This document shows, piece after piece, positions 28,566-38,034 of a DNA stretch of 64,000 nt. The notes beneath the pieces were generated by a model. It made no database searches. It saw only the letters and a list, made by a program, of their open reading frames with translations, and had not been told where the DNA came from. The stretch is from the NCBI GenBank assembly GCA_905233275.1, contig CAJODR010000010.1, forward strand, positions 1 through 64,000. The letters run 5' to 3'. Numbering within the stretch: position 1 is the stretch's first letter; each line of letters opens with the position of its first letter. A program made the translations under genes and the position numbers. This stretch comes from an uncultured Bacteroidales bacterium. Lineage in GTDB: Bacteria; Bacteroidota; Bacteroidia; Bacteroidales; UBA932.

Positions 28566-30064
28566 GTTTTCCAGTGGCGGAGGTAATCCCTTTCGCCGCG
28601 GTCAAGGATGAGGAAGAAGCCGAGAGCGAAGGTGAGGAGGGTTGAGACGAGGATGACGGAGAGGGCGCGCCAGAGGCCGGGATCAAGGTCGTGGACCATT
28701 GCCCAGAGGATGGCGGAAACAATTGCTACTGCGGCGATTACCGGGATCAGTATTCTCCGAAGGAATCTGAGAATGTCGTAGCCGAGCTGGCGGTGGCAGA
28801 AGAATAGGTTGTTGGCTACCTGGATGGCGCTGAAGATGATGCTGACGTATATCGCGGAAGCGACGCCGTAACCCGCCTTAAAGGTGAAGAATACCGCTAC
28901 CAGGGCCAGGATGTATGTCAGGGAGATGATGCTCTGCTGAAGGACGATTTTGCCGGTGGCCTGAACTGCCTGGTTGTAGAAATAGGAGAAGGAGTAGACG
29001 TTGATGTTGACTACCATGAGGGCGACCAGCGTCGAGGCGTGCTCAGGGGGCGTTTTGAGCCAGATATGGAGGATGTATTCCGACTCGAATGCGAGCGGGA
29101 ATGAAATAAGCAGCAGCAGGATAGATGTGATCTTGGTACCTGTATCGAGCAGGCGGAACATACCGTCCCTGTCCCCTGCCCCGTATGCCGCGACCATCTG
29201 CGGCACCACCGACTGCTTGAAATTGGTCACGAAGGTATTGACGAATGTGTACACCTGCATCGCCACCGCGTACGCCGCGTTGAGTGCCAGCGAGAAGAAA
29301 ATGTTGATGAGGAGCTGAAGGCCCTGGAGATTGGCCAGTTGCGCGAGCACAGTCACGACCAGCATAGAGATGAATGTCAGCATCTGGCGGATCAGCGCCT
29401 TGTCCCTGGACGGCAGCGTATGCGACTCTTTGTAGCGCCTGGCGAGAAGGGTAATCGACGTCACGTAATACAGCGTCACCCCGAAATTCAGAAGCGACAG
29501 CACGACCAGTTTGTCACCGGGAATGGTGACCAGCAGATACAGCACTCCAAGCCTCAGGAAAGCCTGTACGATCTCAACCGTAGCCGTGGAGGAGAACTGC
29601 TCCCGTGCCCTCAGGAGCGCGGAATACGGCACCAGCACCACGTTGAGCGCCAGAGAAGCGACAGCAATCTGGAACACGACGTGCGCCGCGTGCAGCCTGT
29701 CCGGCGGGATGGCCAGCCGATCTAGGAAGAACACAGCGAACACTTCTGCAATCACCACCGTGATGAGCGCCACGATGATATGCAGGTAGAGTCCAACGGA
29801 GAATACCTTTTTGAGCGCCGACTCACTCCCCTTTCCTATTTCGATAGAGAAGAATCGCTGCACCGCCGTCCCCATCGATCCGTTGAGGAAAGACAGCATT
29901 GCAACGACACTCGACAGGAGATTGTTGAGGCCGAAATCGTCCACGCCGAGCTGCTGCAGCGTCACCCTGGAGGTGAAGAAGCCGATCAGCATCGTCACCG
30001 CCATTCTGACGTAGAGCATCAGGGTGTTCTTCGCAATCCTGCGTTTGTCTATCGCAAAGGCCAT
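28553..30064 (-). CDS. Polysaccharide flippase (Wzx/MATE-like), copy 1
   Basis: 503 aa, about 14 hydrophobic segments. N-terminal LGVDDFGLNNLLSSVVAMLSFLNGSMGTAVQRFFSIEIGKG. Confidence 0.88.
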   Translation of the reverse strand: MAFAIDKRRIAKNTLMLYVRMAVTMLIGFFTSRVTLQQLGVDDFGLNNLLSSVVAMLSFLNGSMGTAVQRFFSIEIGKGSESALKKVFSVGLYLHIIVALITVVIAEVFAVFFLDRLAIPPDRLHAAHVVFQIAVASLALNVVLVPYSALLRAREQFSSTATVEIVQAFLRLGVLYLLVTIPGDKLVVLSLLNFGVTLYYVTSITLLARRYKESHTLPSRDKALIRQMLTFISMLVVTVLAQLANLQGLQLLINIFFSLALNAAYAVAMQVYTFVNTFVTNFKQSVVPQMVAAYGAGDRDGMFRLLDTGTKITSILLLLISFPLAFESEYILHIWLKTPPEHASTLVALMVVNINVYSFSYFYNQAVQATGKIVLQQSIISLTYILALVAVFFTFKAGYGVASAIYVSIIFSAIQVANNLFFCHRQLGYDILRFLRRILIPVIAAVAIVSAILWAMVHDLDPGLWRALSVILVSTLLTFALGFFLILDRGERDYLRHWKTKKG

Positions 30065-31320
30065 TCGGAGAGGATTTTACGGTACGAGGAGGCCCAGGCC
30101 AGCATTGCGGTCCGGTTGGAATACTTCTCTTCTACGGTGAGGATCGCATTGTCTTTCAGACGAATGGCCAGCTGCGGGTCGCGTACGAGCGAAATCATAT
30201 TCGCCGCCATGGCGGAGTGGTCACCTGCCGGAGACAGGAGTACGCTCTCCCGTTTTTCGTTAAGAGTCGGAGTGCCGTCAGTCACCGATGTGACCACGGG
30301 TAGACCGCCGGCCATCGCCTCCCGGACAGTGCCGGAGACGAAATCCACCTTCAGCGGCAGCAGGGCAAAACGACTGCGTCGAATCTGCATGAGCACGTCA
30401 TCATGCGTCGGCAGGGCACCTTCATACTTTATGGAAGAGCCGATACCGAGCTCTTCAATCCGCCTTTCGAGCGACGCCTTGAAATCCGGAGAAGCGTTCC
30501 CCACAATATCCAGCGTCAGGCCGGGCTCCTCCTTGAGCGCCTCTGCAAAAGCCTCCACGGCCCAATCCGCCGACTTCTCGATATGCAGCGCGAAATAGAC
30601 AAAGTCGAATTGCTTCGGCTCCGCACTGCTGTCAGACACATCTACGCCGACCGCCAGACGGGTATCGAGGAATTTTGCATCCGGACGGAATGAGCGTATG
30701 ACGCAGCGGAATTCCTCGAGAGAGGTGCCAATGTAATCCGCCTTCATAATGGCGTGCCGTTCGATACCAGCGAGGAGATTGAAATCCTGATCCGAGAGAT
30801 AGTATCCATCGCGGAATCCCGGGCTCTCGAGAAGAGTCTGGAGCTGCACGACGAGCGGTGTGCCTTCCGGGACAGCGTCGACACAAGGAGAGATGTCTCG
30901 GCTCTCGGCCCCGATCAGATGGACCATATCAGGCTTGACAACTTTCAGTATGCGCCTGACTTTACGGACATTGCCAGTGCTGCCACGGTATTTGCGTGGA
31001 CGGAAACACTTGATTATCCGGTTCTTGAAGTATGAGCCCTGCTCTGGATAGCAGTGATAGTGCACTCCGTCTTTCTCAAAGTCCAGGACTCCCCCGGTCA
31101 GGGTATTGTACGGCATCACCACATGGAGTTCGATGTCCTCCATGCGGGAGAATTCGCGGATGCCGAGACTGTTCCAGATGCAACGGTCGGTCTCGGATGC
31201 GATGCCGCCGCGACGCAGGATACGCCGCACGAGAAAGCGTTCAAATCCGCTTTCCCTCTCCGTCAGTTCAGCCCTGATGGCAGGATCGGAGAAATGGCAT
31301 ATCCACGCGGCACGGATCAT
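30049..31320 (-). CDS. Glycosyltransferase (GT4-like)
   Basis: 423 aa; DIVGNASPDFKASLERRIEELGIGSSIKYEGALPTHDDVLMQIRRSRFALLPLKVDFVSGTVREAMAGGLPVVTS. Confidence 0.85.
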   Translation of the reverse strand: MIRAAWICHFSDPAIRAELTERESGFERFLVRRILRRGGIASETDRCIWNSLGIREFSRMEDIELHVVMPYNTLTGGVLDFEKDGVHYHCYPEQGSYFKNRIIKCFRPRKYRGSTGNVRKVRRILKVVKPDMVHLIGAESRDISPCVDAVPEGTPLVVQLQTLLESPGFRDGYYLSDQDFNLLAGIERHAIMKADYIGTSLEEFRCVIRSFRPDAKFLDTRLAVGVDVSDSSAEPKQFDFVYFALHIEKSADWAVEAFAEALKEEPGLTLDIVGNASPDFKASLERRIEELGIGSSIKYEGALPTHDDVLMQIRRSRFALLPLKVDFVSGTVREAMAGGLPVVTSVTDGTPTLNEKRESVLLSPAGDHSAMAANMISLVRDPQLAIRLKDNAILTVEEKYSNRTAMLAWASSYRKILSEWPLR

Positions 31321-32363
31321 CTGCGGATGATTTTGAGGTATTCGTCGAATGTGCCGATGTCGGTCCAGGACTTCTCGCTTACGGGGAAGCAGCCGATGCG
31401 GCCGCCGCGTGCGCGGACCTTGTCGATGAGGTCGGTGATGTGGTAGAATTCGCCGGAAGGCACTTCGTCAATAAGGTCGGGCTCAAGGATGTAGCAGCCG
31501 GTGTTGACGAGGAAGGTGGTGTCGGGCTTTTCTTCGATGTCGGTGAGGATGCCGCCCTCGCCGGTGCGCACGACGCCGTAGGGAATGCTGATGTCCTTGA
31601 CGGCAGTCACGATGGTGATTTCGTTGCCGCTGGTGCGGTGGTATTCGTAAATGTCAGTGAAATCCTGGTCGATGAGGAGGTCGCAGTTGAATACGAAGAA
31701 AGGCGTGTTGATGCGGCCCTTCAGCATCGAGATGCTGCCGATGGTTCCGAGGGGTTTGTCCTCACGGATGAATTCTGTGTCGTAGCCTTTTCCGGAGAGA
31801 TAGTATTCGATGATATCGGCCTTGTAGCCTACTGAGATAAAGAATTTGCTGCAGCCTACGGCGACGAAACGGTCCATTATCTCCTCGAGAATCGTTTTTT
31901 CGCCGATGGGGACGAGGGGCTTCGGGAACACGTTGGTGAGAGGGCGGAGCCTGGTGCCTTCACCGCCTGCCATGATGACGACAGGGAGTCCGAGCGGCTC
32001 TTTCGGAGCAGCGTCAGTGACGAGGAACATTTCTTTCCAGAAGAGCACGTCGACGAGCCTGTCGTCGCTGTCGAGGACGGGCATGCATTCGGCCCTGAGG
32101 CGTTTCATCTTCTCACGGATCGAAGCGTCCGATTCGCCGGTGTAGGCGTAAATCTTGTCCTTGTCGAACACAAGGTCGATGCGGTCAGACAGCGGATGGC
32201 CGGCGATAACGGCCCTCTGGATGTCACCTATCGTGAATATGCCGAGGAAGTCCTCTCCGTCAAAGACGAACAGAATCTTGACAGCCGCCCTGTCCATCGC
32301 TTTCATCGCTTCGAGAAGCGTGTTTTCCGGGGCGATGACCCGGTCCCTTATCTTGTCTAGCAT
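31317..32363 (-). CDS. CBS-domain sugar-phosphate nucleotidyltransferase
   Basis: N-terminal CBS pair, then VVIMAGGEGTRLRPLTNVFPKPLVPIGEKTILEEI. ATG overlaps the upstream stop. Confidence 0.9.
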   Translation of the reverse strand: MLDKIRDRVIAPENTLLEAMKAMDRAAVKILFVFDGEDFLGIFTIGDIQRAVIAGHPLSDRIDLVFDKDKIYAYTGESDASIREKMKRLRAECMPVLDSDDRLVDVLFWKEMFLVTDAAPKEPLGLPVVIMAGGEGTRLRPLTNVFPKPLVPIGEKTILEEIMDRFVAVGCSKFFISVGYKADIIEYYLSGKGYDTEFIREDKPLGTIGSISMLKGRINTPFFVFNCDLLIDQDFTDIYEYHRTSGNEITIVTAVKDISIPYGVVRTGEGGILTDIEEKPDTTFLVNTGCYILEPDLIDEVPSGEFYHITDLIDKVRARGGRIGCFPVSEKSWTDIGTFDEYLKIIRR

Positions 32364-33373
32364 AGGCCTTCGGTGTAGTCGCTTTCGCGGCCCCACAGTT
32401 TTTCAAATCGGTTTTTCTCCATCTCGTCCCTGAGATCGCAGAGATATGTCATATAATCGTAGCGGGGCTCGAATCCGAGTTCGCTCACAGTCTTCGAGAT
32501 ATCCAGCAGGTATGTCGGCGAGGACGGTTTGTCCCTTCTCACCACAATGGGAGAAGGATTTGCCGGATCGCCGAATACCTCGATAATACCCTTGATCTGG
32601 TCCATCCTTGTCACCACCTTGCCGGTGCCGACATTGTACAGTCCGGAGGCGCCGTCGGACGACAGGCACTTCTCCACAATCTGAACGCAATCCTTGACGT
32701 AAAACACGTCCCTGGCGGCCTCCGGGTCACCCCAAAGCTCGATCGGACGGCCATGGCGGGCATCCTCGATGACGGCACGCTGCCCGGTCCAACGCTTCTT
32801 TCCGTCCACGTGGTATGTCGGATTGGGATGATAGCAGAATATATTCGGGAAGCGCAGAATAAAGTACTTGAAGCCGTATTTCGCACTGTAGTGGCAAATC
32901 AGGTCGCAGGCGGCATTCTTCGTAATCGCATACACCGAATGGTCGTCATTCAGCGGGAACTTCACCGGCGCATCAGCCGGAATCGGCTCCAACGTCCCGA
33001 TCATATACGTAATATCAGTCCACGACTTCGGGAATACAAATCGTATCACACCCGCCCTCACGGCATAATCCAGCACATTCAGAGTCCCGTCCAGATTGGA
33101 CCGCACATACTCATGCGGGTCATACCCCTCCATCGTCGCAGGAAGAGTCGCCGCCATGTGCACAACCCCGTAAACCCCCTCCTGCGGAAGCACCGCGAAT
33201 GATTCCGGCGAGAGAATATCCACCGACCGATAAGTAATCCCGTTATCCGCAAAGAATCCCCCGTCACTCCTCCGGCGTCCAACAGCCACAACGCCATACC
33301 CGCACTCTTTCAAATACAATGCGGTATAACACCCGACCTTCCCTGTCGCCCCGAATATTACTATTGTCTTCAT
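32357..33373 (-). CDS. NAD-dependent epimerase/dehydratase (extended SDR)
   Basis: IFGATGKVGCYTALYL, YAITKNAACDLI. Confidence 0.87.
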   Translation of the reverse strand: MKTIVIFGATGKVGCYTALYLKECGYGVVAVGRRRSDGGFFADNGITYRSVDILSPESFAVLPQEGVYGVVHMAATLPATMEGYDPHEYVRSNLDGTLNVLDYAVRAGVIRFVFPKSWTDITYMIGTLEPIPADAPVKFPLNDDHSVYAITKNAACDLICHYSAKYGFKYFILRFPNIFCYHPNPTYHVDGKKRWTGQRAVIEDARHGRPIELWGDPEAARDVFYVKDCVQIVEKCLSSDGASGLYNVGTGKVVTRMDQIKGIIEVFGDPANPSPIVVRRDKPSSPTYLLDISKTVSELGFEPRYDYMTYLCDLRDEMEKNRFEKLWGRESDYTEGLC

Positions 33374-34539
33374 TTGATCAGTTTAACGCTTTTATCTATA
33401 ATGCTATTGTATTTATCTATGAGTGTGACCAGTTCCGGGTAGTTGTTGGCGGAAATGATGTATGATCCGTAGCGATTGAGACTGGAGGTGATGGGGGTGA
33501 TGCGGGTGCCGATTTGGAATTCGGGGGTGAAGGAGGTGACGCCGGGGGCCTTTGAGAGGGCGTGGAAGGCGGGGGTTATGGATTTGACGGTGCCTTCGGG
33601 GAAGTGGAAGTATTCGACTGCGGATGCCTTTTCGACGCGGCCGGTGACGGTGTTGACGGGTTCGCCGAGGGCGAGGTGGAGTAGTTGGTCTTCGATATTG
33701 ATGCCGGTCGAGAGGGGGACGAGGTCGGAGGTGATGTAGTCACCGCCGAGGCGTGGGCTGGTTTCGATGACGAAGATGCCGCGGGAGTTGATTTTGAGCT
33801 CGGTGTGGGAGGGGCAGTTATCGAAATTGAGGGCTTCCGCAATCTTGGTGATGACGGTCGCTATCGCATCTTTTTGCCCGTCGGAGAGCGGCGCGGGCTG
33901 CTTGTGGCCGAGCTCGACATTGTAGGGGAACTCGGTGGTTTTCTTTTCGGTGAACTGGATTATTTCGGACTTGCCGCCGTAGTGGAGGGCCTCGATGCTG
34001 TATTCGCTGCCGTCGATGAATTCCTCGACGAGGACGGTGTCGAGACGGGAGGCGGACAGCTCTTCGATATTGCTGCACAGCACCACTCCCCTGCTGCCGG
34101 AATTGTCGCGAGGCTTGACGATGAGGGGGAATTCGAGATCCGAAGCCTCGGTCACATTCGACGCGAGTCGTCCACGGGCATGGCCAATACCATAAAGCTC
34201 GAAGCGCTCCTTCATGAGGAATTTGTCGGTCGACCAGCGGGCGCAATCAGTTGAGTAGAAGGGGAATCCGTACTTTTCAGCTATCCGGGCCATCATCCGT
34301 AGGGGCTTGTCGGCAGCGGCGGTGACGATGGCGTCGATGCCGTACTTCTCGACAATGGCGCAGGTGCCCTCGAAGTCCTGACCGCCGACGATCTCGAAAG
34401 CGTCGACCTCGTCCCTTGCCGGCGCTTCCGGATTGGGGTCAATGCCGACGGTAAAGAGGCCGCGCATTCGCGCACGGCGGATAATGGACCTCTGGAGAGG
34501 ACCGCAGGCAAAAACAAGTATGGACTTAGCGGACTTCAC
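33370..34539 (-). CDS. ATP-grasp domain ligase
   Basis: GTG start at 34539 (VKSAKSILVFACG). PLIVKPRDNSGSRGVVLC, VEEFIDGSEYSIEA, VIETSPRLGGDYI. Confidence 0.85.
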   Translation of the reverse strand: MKSAKSILVFACGPLQRSIIRRARMRGLFTVGIDPNPEAPARDEVDAFEIVGGQDFEGTCAIVEKYGIDAIVTAAADKPLRMMARIAEKYGFPFYSTDCARWSTDKFLMKERFELYGIGHARGRLASNVTEASDLEFPLIVKPRDNSGSRGVVLCSNIEELSASRLDTVLVEEFIDGSEYSIEALHYGGKSEIIQFTEKKTTEFPYNVELGHKQPAPLSDGQKDAIATVITKIAEALNFDNCPSHTELKINSRGIFVIETSPRLGGDYITSDLVPLSTGINIEDQLLHLALGEPVNTVTGRVEKASAVEYFHFPEGTVKSITPAFHALSKAPGVTSFTPEFQIGTRITPITSSLNRYGSYIISANNYPELVTLIDKYNSIIDKSVKLIK

Positions 34540-35665
34540 GGACGGCTTTTTCAAGGGTGTCGCAGATGTAGTCGACGTCACCGGGCGTGAGCGCCGCATA
34601 CATCGGGAGGGTAATCTCGTGGTCGGTGACAAATTCGGTCTGCGGGAGCACTGCTCCGGCATCGCGATAGATGGAGAATCGGTGGATAGCCGGGTAGTGG
34701 ACGCTCGTCTGGATGCCAGCGGCGTGGATGTATTCGCGGACAGCATTGCGCCTGTCGCGATCCCCCTCCGTCAGCACGACCGGCATGATGTAGTTGGAGA
34801 CGAATTCCTTATTGTCGGCGAACGGGACGACGACACCTTCCACTGACGAGAGCCGGTCGACGTATTGCTGGCGGACCAGAAGGCGCTTCTCGAGGTCGCC
34901 GGGGAGCTTTTTCAGTTGCTCTATGGCGATGGAGGCGCGGATGTCGTCCATACGGTAATTGTAGCCTAGCTCGGTGATGTCGTACTCGGTAGCATGACCG
35001 GTCGCCCTCTGGTAGGACATCGTAGTCATGCCGTGGGAGCGCAGGAGACGCGCCTTGGCGGCGAATTCTTCATTATTCGTAACGAACATGCCGCCTTCAC
35101 CGGTAGAGATGTTCTTGTTGGAGAAGAAGCTGAATGCGGAGCAGTCACCGATGGTGCCGAGTTTATGCCCCTTATACTCGGAGAGCGGGCCGTGGCAGGC
35201 GTCCTCAACGACCTTGAGTCCGTGCTTCCGTGCGATGGCCATGATCTCGTCCATCCTGGCGGGGAATCCGGCCATATGCACCACCACGATGCCTTTCGTG
35301 CGCGGAGTAATCTTCCTCTCAATATCCTCCGGGTCGATATTGATATGGTCCGGCCCGACGATGTCGCAGAATACCGGAGTCGCTCCCGTATAGCGGATGC
35401 AATTGGCCGAAGCGGCGAATGTCAGCGACGGGCAGAGCACCTCGTCGCCCGGGCCGAAGCCGCACACGATGCACGACAGGTGAAGGGCGTCCGTGCAATT
35501 GGTGACGCTGACGGCGAATTTCGCGCCCAGCATCTCCGCAAACATTGCCTCGAGTTCGGCATTCTTCGGGCCGGTAGAGATCCAGCCTGAGCGAATGGTG
35601 TCGTACGCCGCCTGAGCTTCACGCTCATCGAAATTGAGATTGAATAGTGGAATCCTGTATGCCAT
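34526..35665 (-). CDS. DegT/DnrJ/EryC1/StrS-family sugar aminotransferase
   Basis: 379 aa, VSVTNCTDALHLS, VVEDACHGPLSEYKGHKLGTIGDCSAFSFFSNKNISTGEGGMFVTN. Confidence 0.93.
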   Translation of the reverse strand: MAYRIPLFNLNFDEREAQAAYDTIRSGWISTGPKNAELEAMFAEMLGAKFAVSVTNCTDALHLSCIVCGFGPGDEVLCPSLTFAASANCIRYTGATPVFCDIVGPDHINIDPEDIERKITPRTKGIVVVHMAGFPARMDEIMAIARKHGLKVVEDACHGPLSEYKGHKLGTIGDCSAFSFFSNKNISTGEGGMFVTNNEEFAAKARLLRSHGMTTMSYQRATGHATEYDITELGYNYRMDDIRASIAIEQLKKLPGDLEKRLLVRQQYVDRLSSVEGVVVPFADNKEFVSNYIMPVVLTEGDRDRRNAVREYIHAAGIQTSVHYPAIHRFSIYRDAGAVLPQTEFVTDHEITLPMYAALTPGDVDYICDTLEKAVREVR

Positions 35666-35670
35666 GGCAT

Positions 35671-36879
35671 TTACATTTTCTGATCGAGATTGCGGCCCTT
35701 TTCCTCGTGATGGAAGGACGGGAGGAAGCCTTCGAGAGCCTCGACGACTTCTGCCTTCGTGAAGTCGGTCTTGCCGAATATTGATTCAAGAGTGCAGAAG
35801 AAGCCTTCCACCTCACTGAGAGGCCGTTTATTGACATTCACAATCACGCCGAGGGAGCGGAATCTCTCCATATCTACCGTCTCTCCCGGGATGTGGAATT
35901 CTTCGTAAGGTTTCTCCCCCGTCGTGTCGCTCGGAGGATAAACTACCGGCCAGACTTTGCTGTCCCGGGGCATTTGGGAAGCGAATCTCCGCGCCTCCTC
36001 GTCGGAGGTGAACACCTTCTTTTCCAGCCCGTGTGCTTCGAGGAAACTGTCGCATATCGAGCTGAAAGTAGTCATCTCAGCCTCCTCCAATTTAGGGAAG
36101 AATATCTCTCCGCTGTGGCCCAGAATTGATGCCAGAAGGCAAATCTGGCCGCTTTCCTCGGGAGAGACGAAATAGCGCCTGACGTCCGCTGGAGCCACCA
36201 GAGGCTGCTTGGAAGCCAACCTGTCGAGGAAACTCGCGGGCAGCGAACCCTGTGAGAAAGCCACATTAGCGAATCTGGCAGTAGTCACTTTGAACCTGTC
36301 GCTATATGCCATTATGAGATCCTCCATCAAGCGCTTGCTGGCTCCCATGATGTTGACGGGACCGGCGGCCTTGTCGGTAGAGACGCAGAAGAAATGCCTC
36401 GGAGGGTACTCCGACAGCAGATCCAGAAGTCCCTTGGCCTTGATATCGTTGTTGCGGATGAGGGCCTCGACACTGTAGCGGTCCTTTTCGCTCCTGACGT
36501 GCTTGTGCGCAGAGAAATTGGCGACTATGTCGAATCCTCCCCTCTCCCGGAACATCTTCACGAAGATAGGATCCGCGAAATCCAGAGCGTATGTCTTGTA
36601 ATCCTCAGGGACATACATTCCCTCCGTGCTGCGGAGATCTCTGGTCAGGAGGGCAAGGCCGTTTTCGCTCAGGTCAACGACTGTGAGCGACGCCGGACGG
36701 AATCTAAGCACCTGGCGGATATACTGGGAGCCGATGGAGCCCGCGCCACCGATTACGAGGACGCTGCGGCCTTCTATCTCCCCCGCGAGCTCTGCTCTGT
36801 GAGCCTCAAGATCCGGGAGGAACTGACTCTCCGAGCGACGGGTCACGTGCTCCTTTATGAACTCTGAAAGATCGAACAT
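35671..36879 (-). CDS. Polysaccharide biosynthesis SDR, UDP-GlcNAc 4,6-dehydratase-like (FlaA1/CapD type)
   Basis: VLVIGGAGSIGSQYIRQVL, FCVSTDKAAGPVNIMGASKRLMEDLI. Confidence 0.9.
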   Translation of the reverse strand: MFDLSEFIKEHVTRRSESQFLPDLEAHRAELAGEIEGRSVLVIGGAGSIGSQYIRQVLRFRPASLTVVDLSENGLALLTRDLRSTEGMYVPEDYKTYALDFADPIFVKMFRERGGFDIVANFSAHKHVRSEKDRYSVEALIRNNDIKAKGLLDLLSEYPPRHFFCVSTDKAAGPVNIMGASKRLMEDLIMAYSDRFKVTTARFANVAFSQGSLPASFLDRLASKQPLVAPADVRRYFVSPEESGQICLLASILGHSGEIFFPKLEEAEMTTFSSICDSFLEAHGLEKKVFTSDEEARRFASQMPRDSKVWPVVYPPSDTTGEKPYEEFHIPGETVDMERFRSLGVIVNVNKRPLSEVEGFFCTLESIFGKTDFTKAEVVEALEGFLPSFHHEEKGRNLDQKM

Positions 36880-37940
36880 AGGGTTTCGGTTATGCGTTTT
36901 TCAAAGGCGGCGGCAGTGAACACGGAAAGGTATTTCTCATGTCCGGCCTTGCCCATTGACAGGCGGAGGGCGGAGTCTTCAACCAGCCTTCCGACGGCCT
37001 CCGCAAGCGATTTGACATCACCAGCCTTGCAGACAAATCCGGTCACTCCGTCAGTCACTTCGTCGGCTATACCGCCGACATTAGTGACAACAACGGGAAG
37101 CGATGCGGCCATCGCTTCCAGGATGACCAGGGGGAATGCGTCGTCGCGGGAAGGATACAGGAGAATGTCCGATTCGGAAAGGACGCGGTCCTTTTCGGCA
37201 CCTACAAGCATTCCGCTATAAGAGACGATATCACCTAAAGAGTGCGACGCGATTTCGGCTTCGAGGGATTTGCGGGAATAGTCGGCTGATTCGGCGCCGA
37301 CCATCGTACATTTGAACCGGAGTCCCCTGGATTTGAGAGCAGAAGCCACATCGAGGAAGTCCTCTACTCCCTTGGATCTCAGGAGATTGGAGAGGAAGAG
37401 AACATGCGGTTCGGCCCCTGCCCTGTCATGTCTTGGAATAAGCGGCACGTCTATGCCGTTGGGGCAGATCGATACTTGTTCACGAGAGACGACATGGCCG
37501 ATATCGGGATAAAGGCGCTCCGATAGCAGGATGACCCGGGTGCCGTCAAACAGCTCGTGAAGAGATTTGTCCGGGCGTGCGGAATACCCCGTATTGTGAA
37601 GATGCATGACAACCTTGACGTCCTTTCTGTTAAGGAAGCGGACCATGAGATTGTTTTTCATGCATCCGGCCCTCGAGGGTGATGGAGTCAGGTAGGCCCA
37701 GTCCGGGGAGAAACTCTTAACCGTTCTTTTGAAACGGCGGTAAATCTTCAGGAATGAGAAGAATTTTCCCGGAGACCATTTCTGGACATCCTTGATACTG
37801 GAAGATGTGGAAATGTTGATCCAGCGGCATTCGAAAGCTCCGTTCACGAGAGCGCTGTCGTGAATGGCCTGCCCTACTATGCCGGCTCCGTGAAGGGGCG
37901 GCGGCATGTGAAGCAGAAAGAGAACTTTCGGTTTTGCCAT
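36855..37940 (-). CDS. Glycosyltransferase family 4
   Basis: MAKPKVLFLLHMPPPLHGAGIVGQ, SDILLYPSRDDAFPLVILEAMAASLPVVVTNVGGIAD. Confidence 0.9.
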   Translation of the reverse strand: MAKPKVLFLLHMPPPLHGAGIVGQAIHDSALVNGAFECRWINISTSSSIKDVQKWSPGKFFSFLKIYRRFKRTVKSFSPDWAYLTPSPSRAGCMKNNLMVRFLNRKDVKVVMHLHNTGYSARPDKSLHELFDGTRVILLSERLYPDIGHVVSREQVSICPNGIDVPLIPRHDRAGAEPHVLFLSNLLRSKGVEDFLDVASALKSRGLRFKCTMVGAESADYSRKSLEAEIASHSLGDIVSYSGMLVGAEKDRVLSESDILLYPSRDDAFPLVILEAMAASLPVVVTNVGGIADEVTDGVTGFVCKAGDVKSLAEAVGRLVEDSALRLSMGKAGHEKYLSVFTAAAFEKRITETLCSIFQSS

Positions 37941-38034
37941 AACACGCAAATTTAGCGATTCCCCACCACAATACCAATTATTTTTATTATTCGCCGAAAA
38001 GGCTTATATTTGCCAAGTTATATCGCCGACAAAT

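Noticed and set aside
28553-37940. Legionaminic/pseudaminic acid cluster
   Set aside because: The dehydratase, DegT and CBS-NTase are suggestive, but no NeuB-like synthase or CMP-sugar synthetase is visible.
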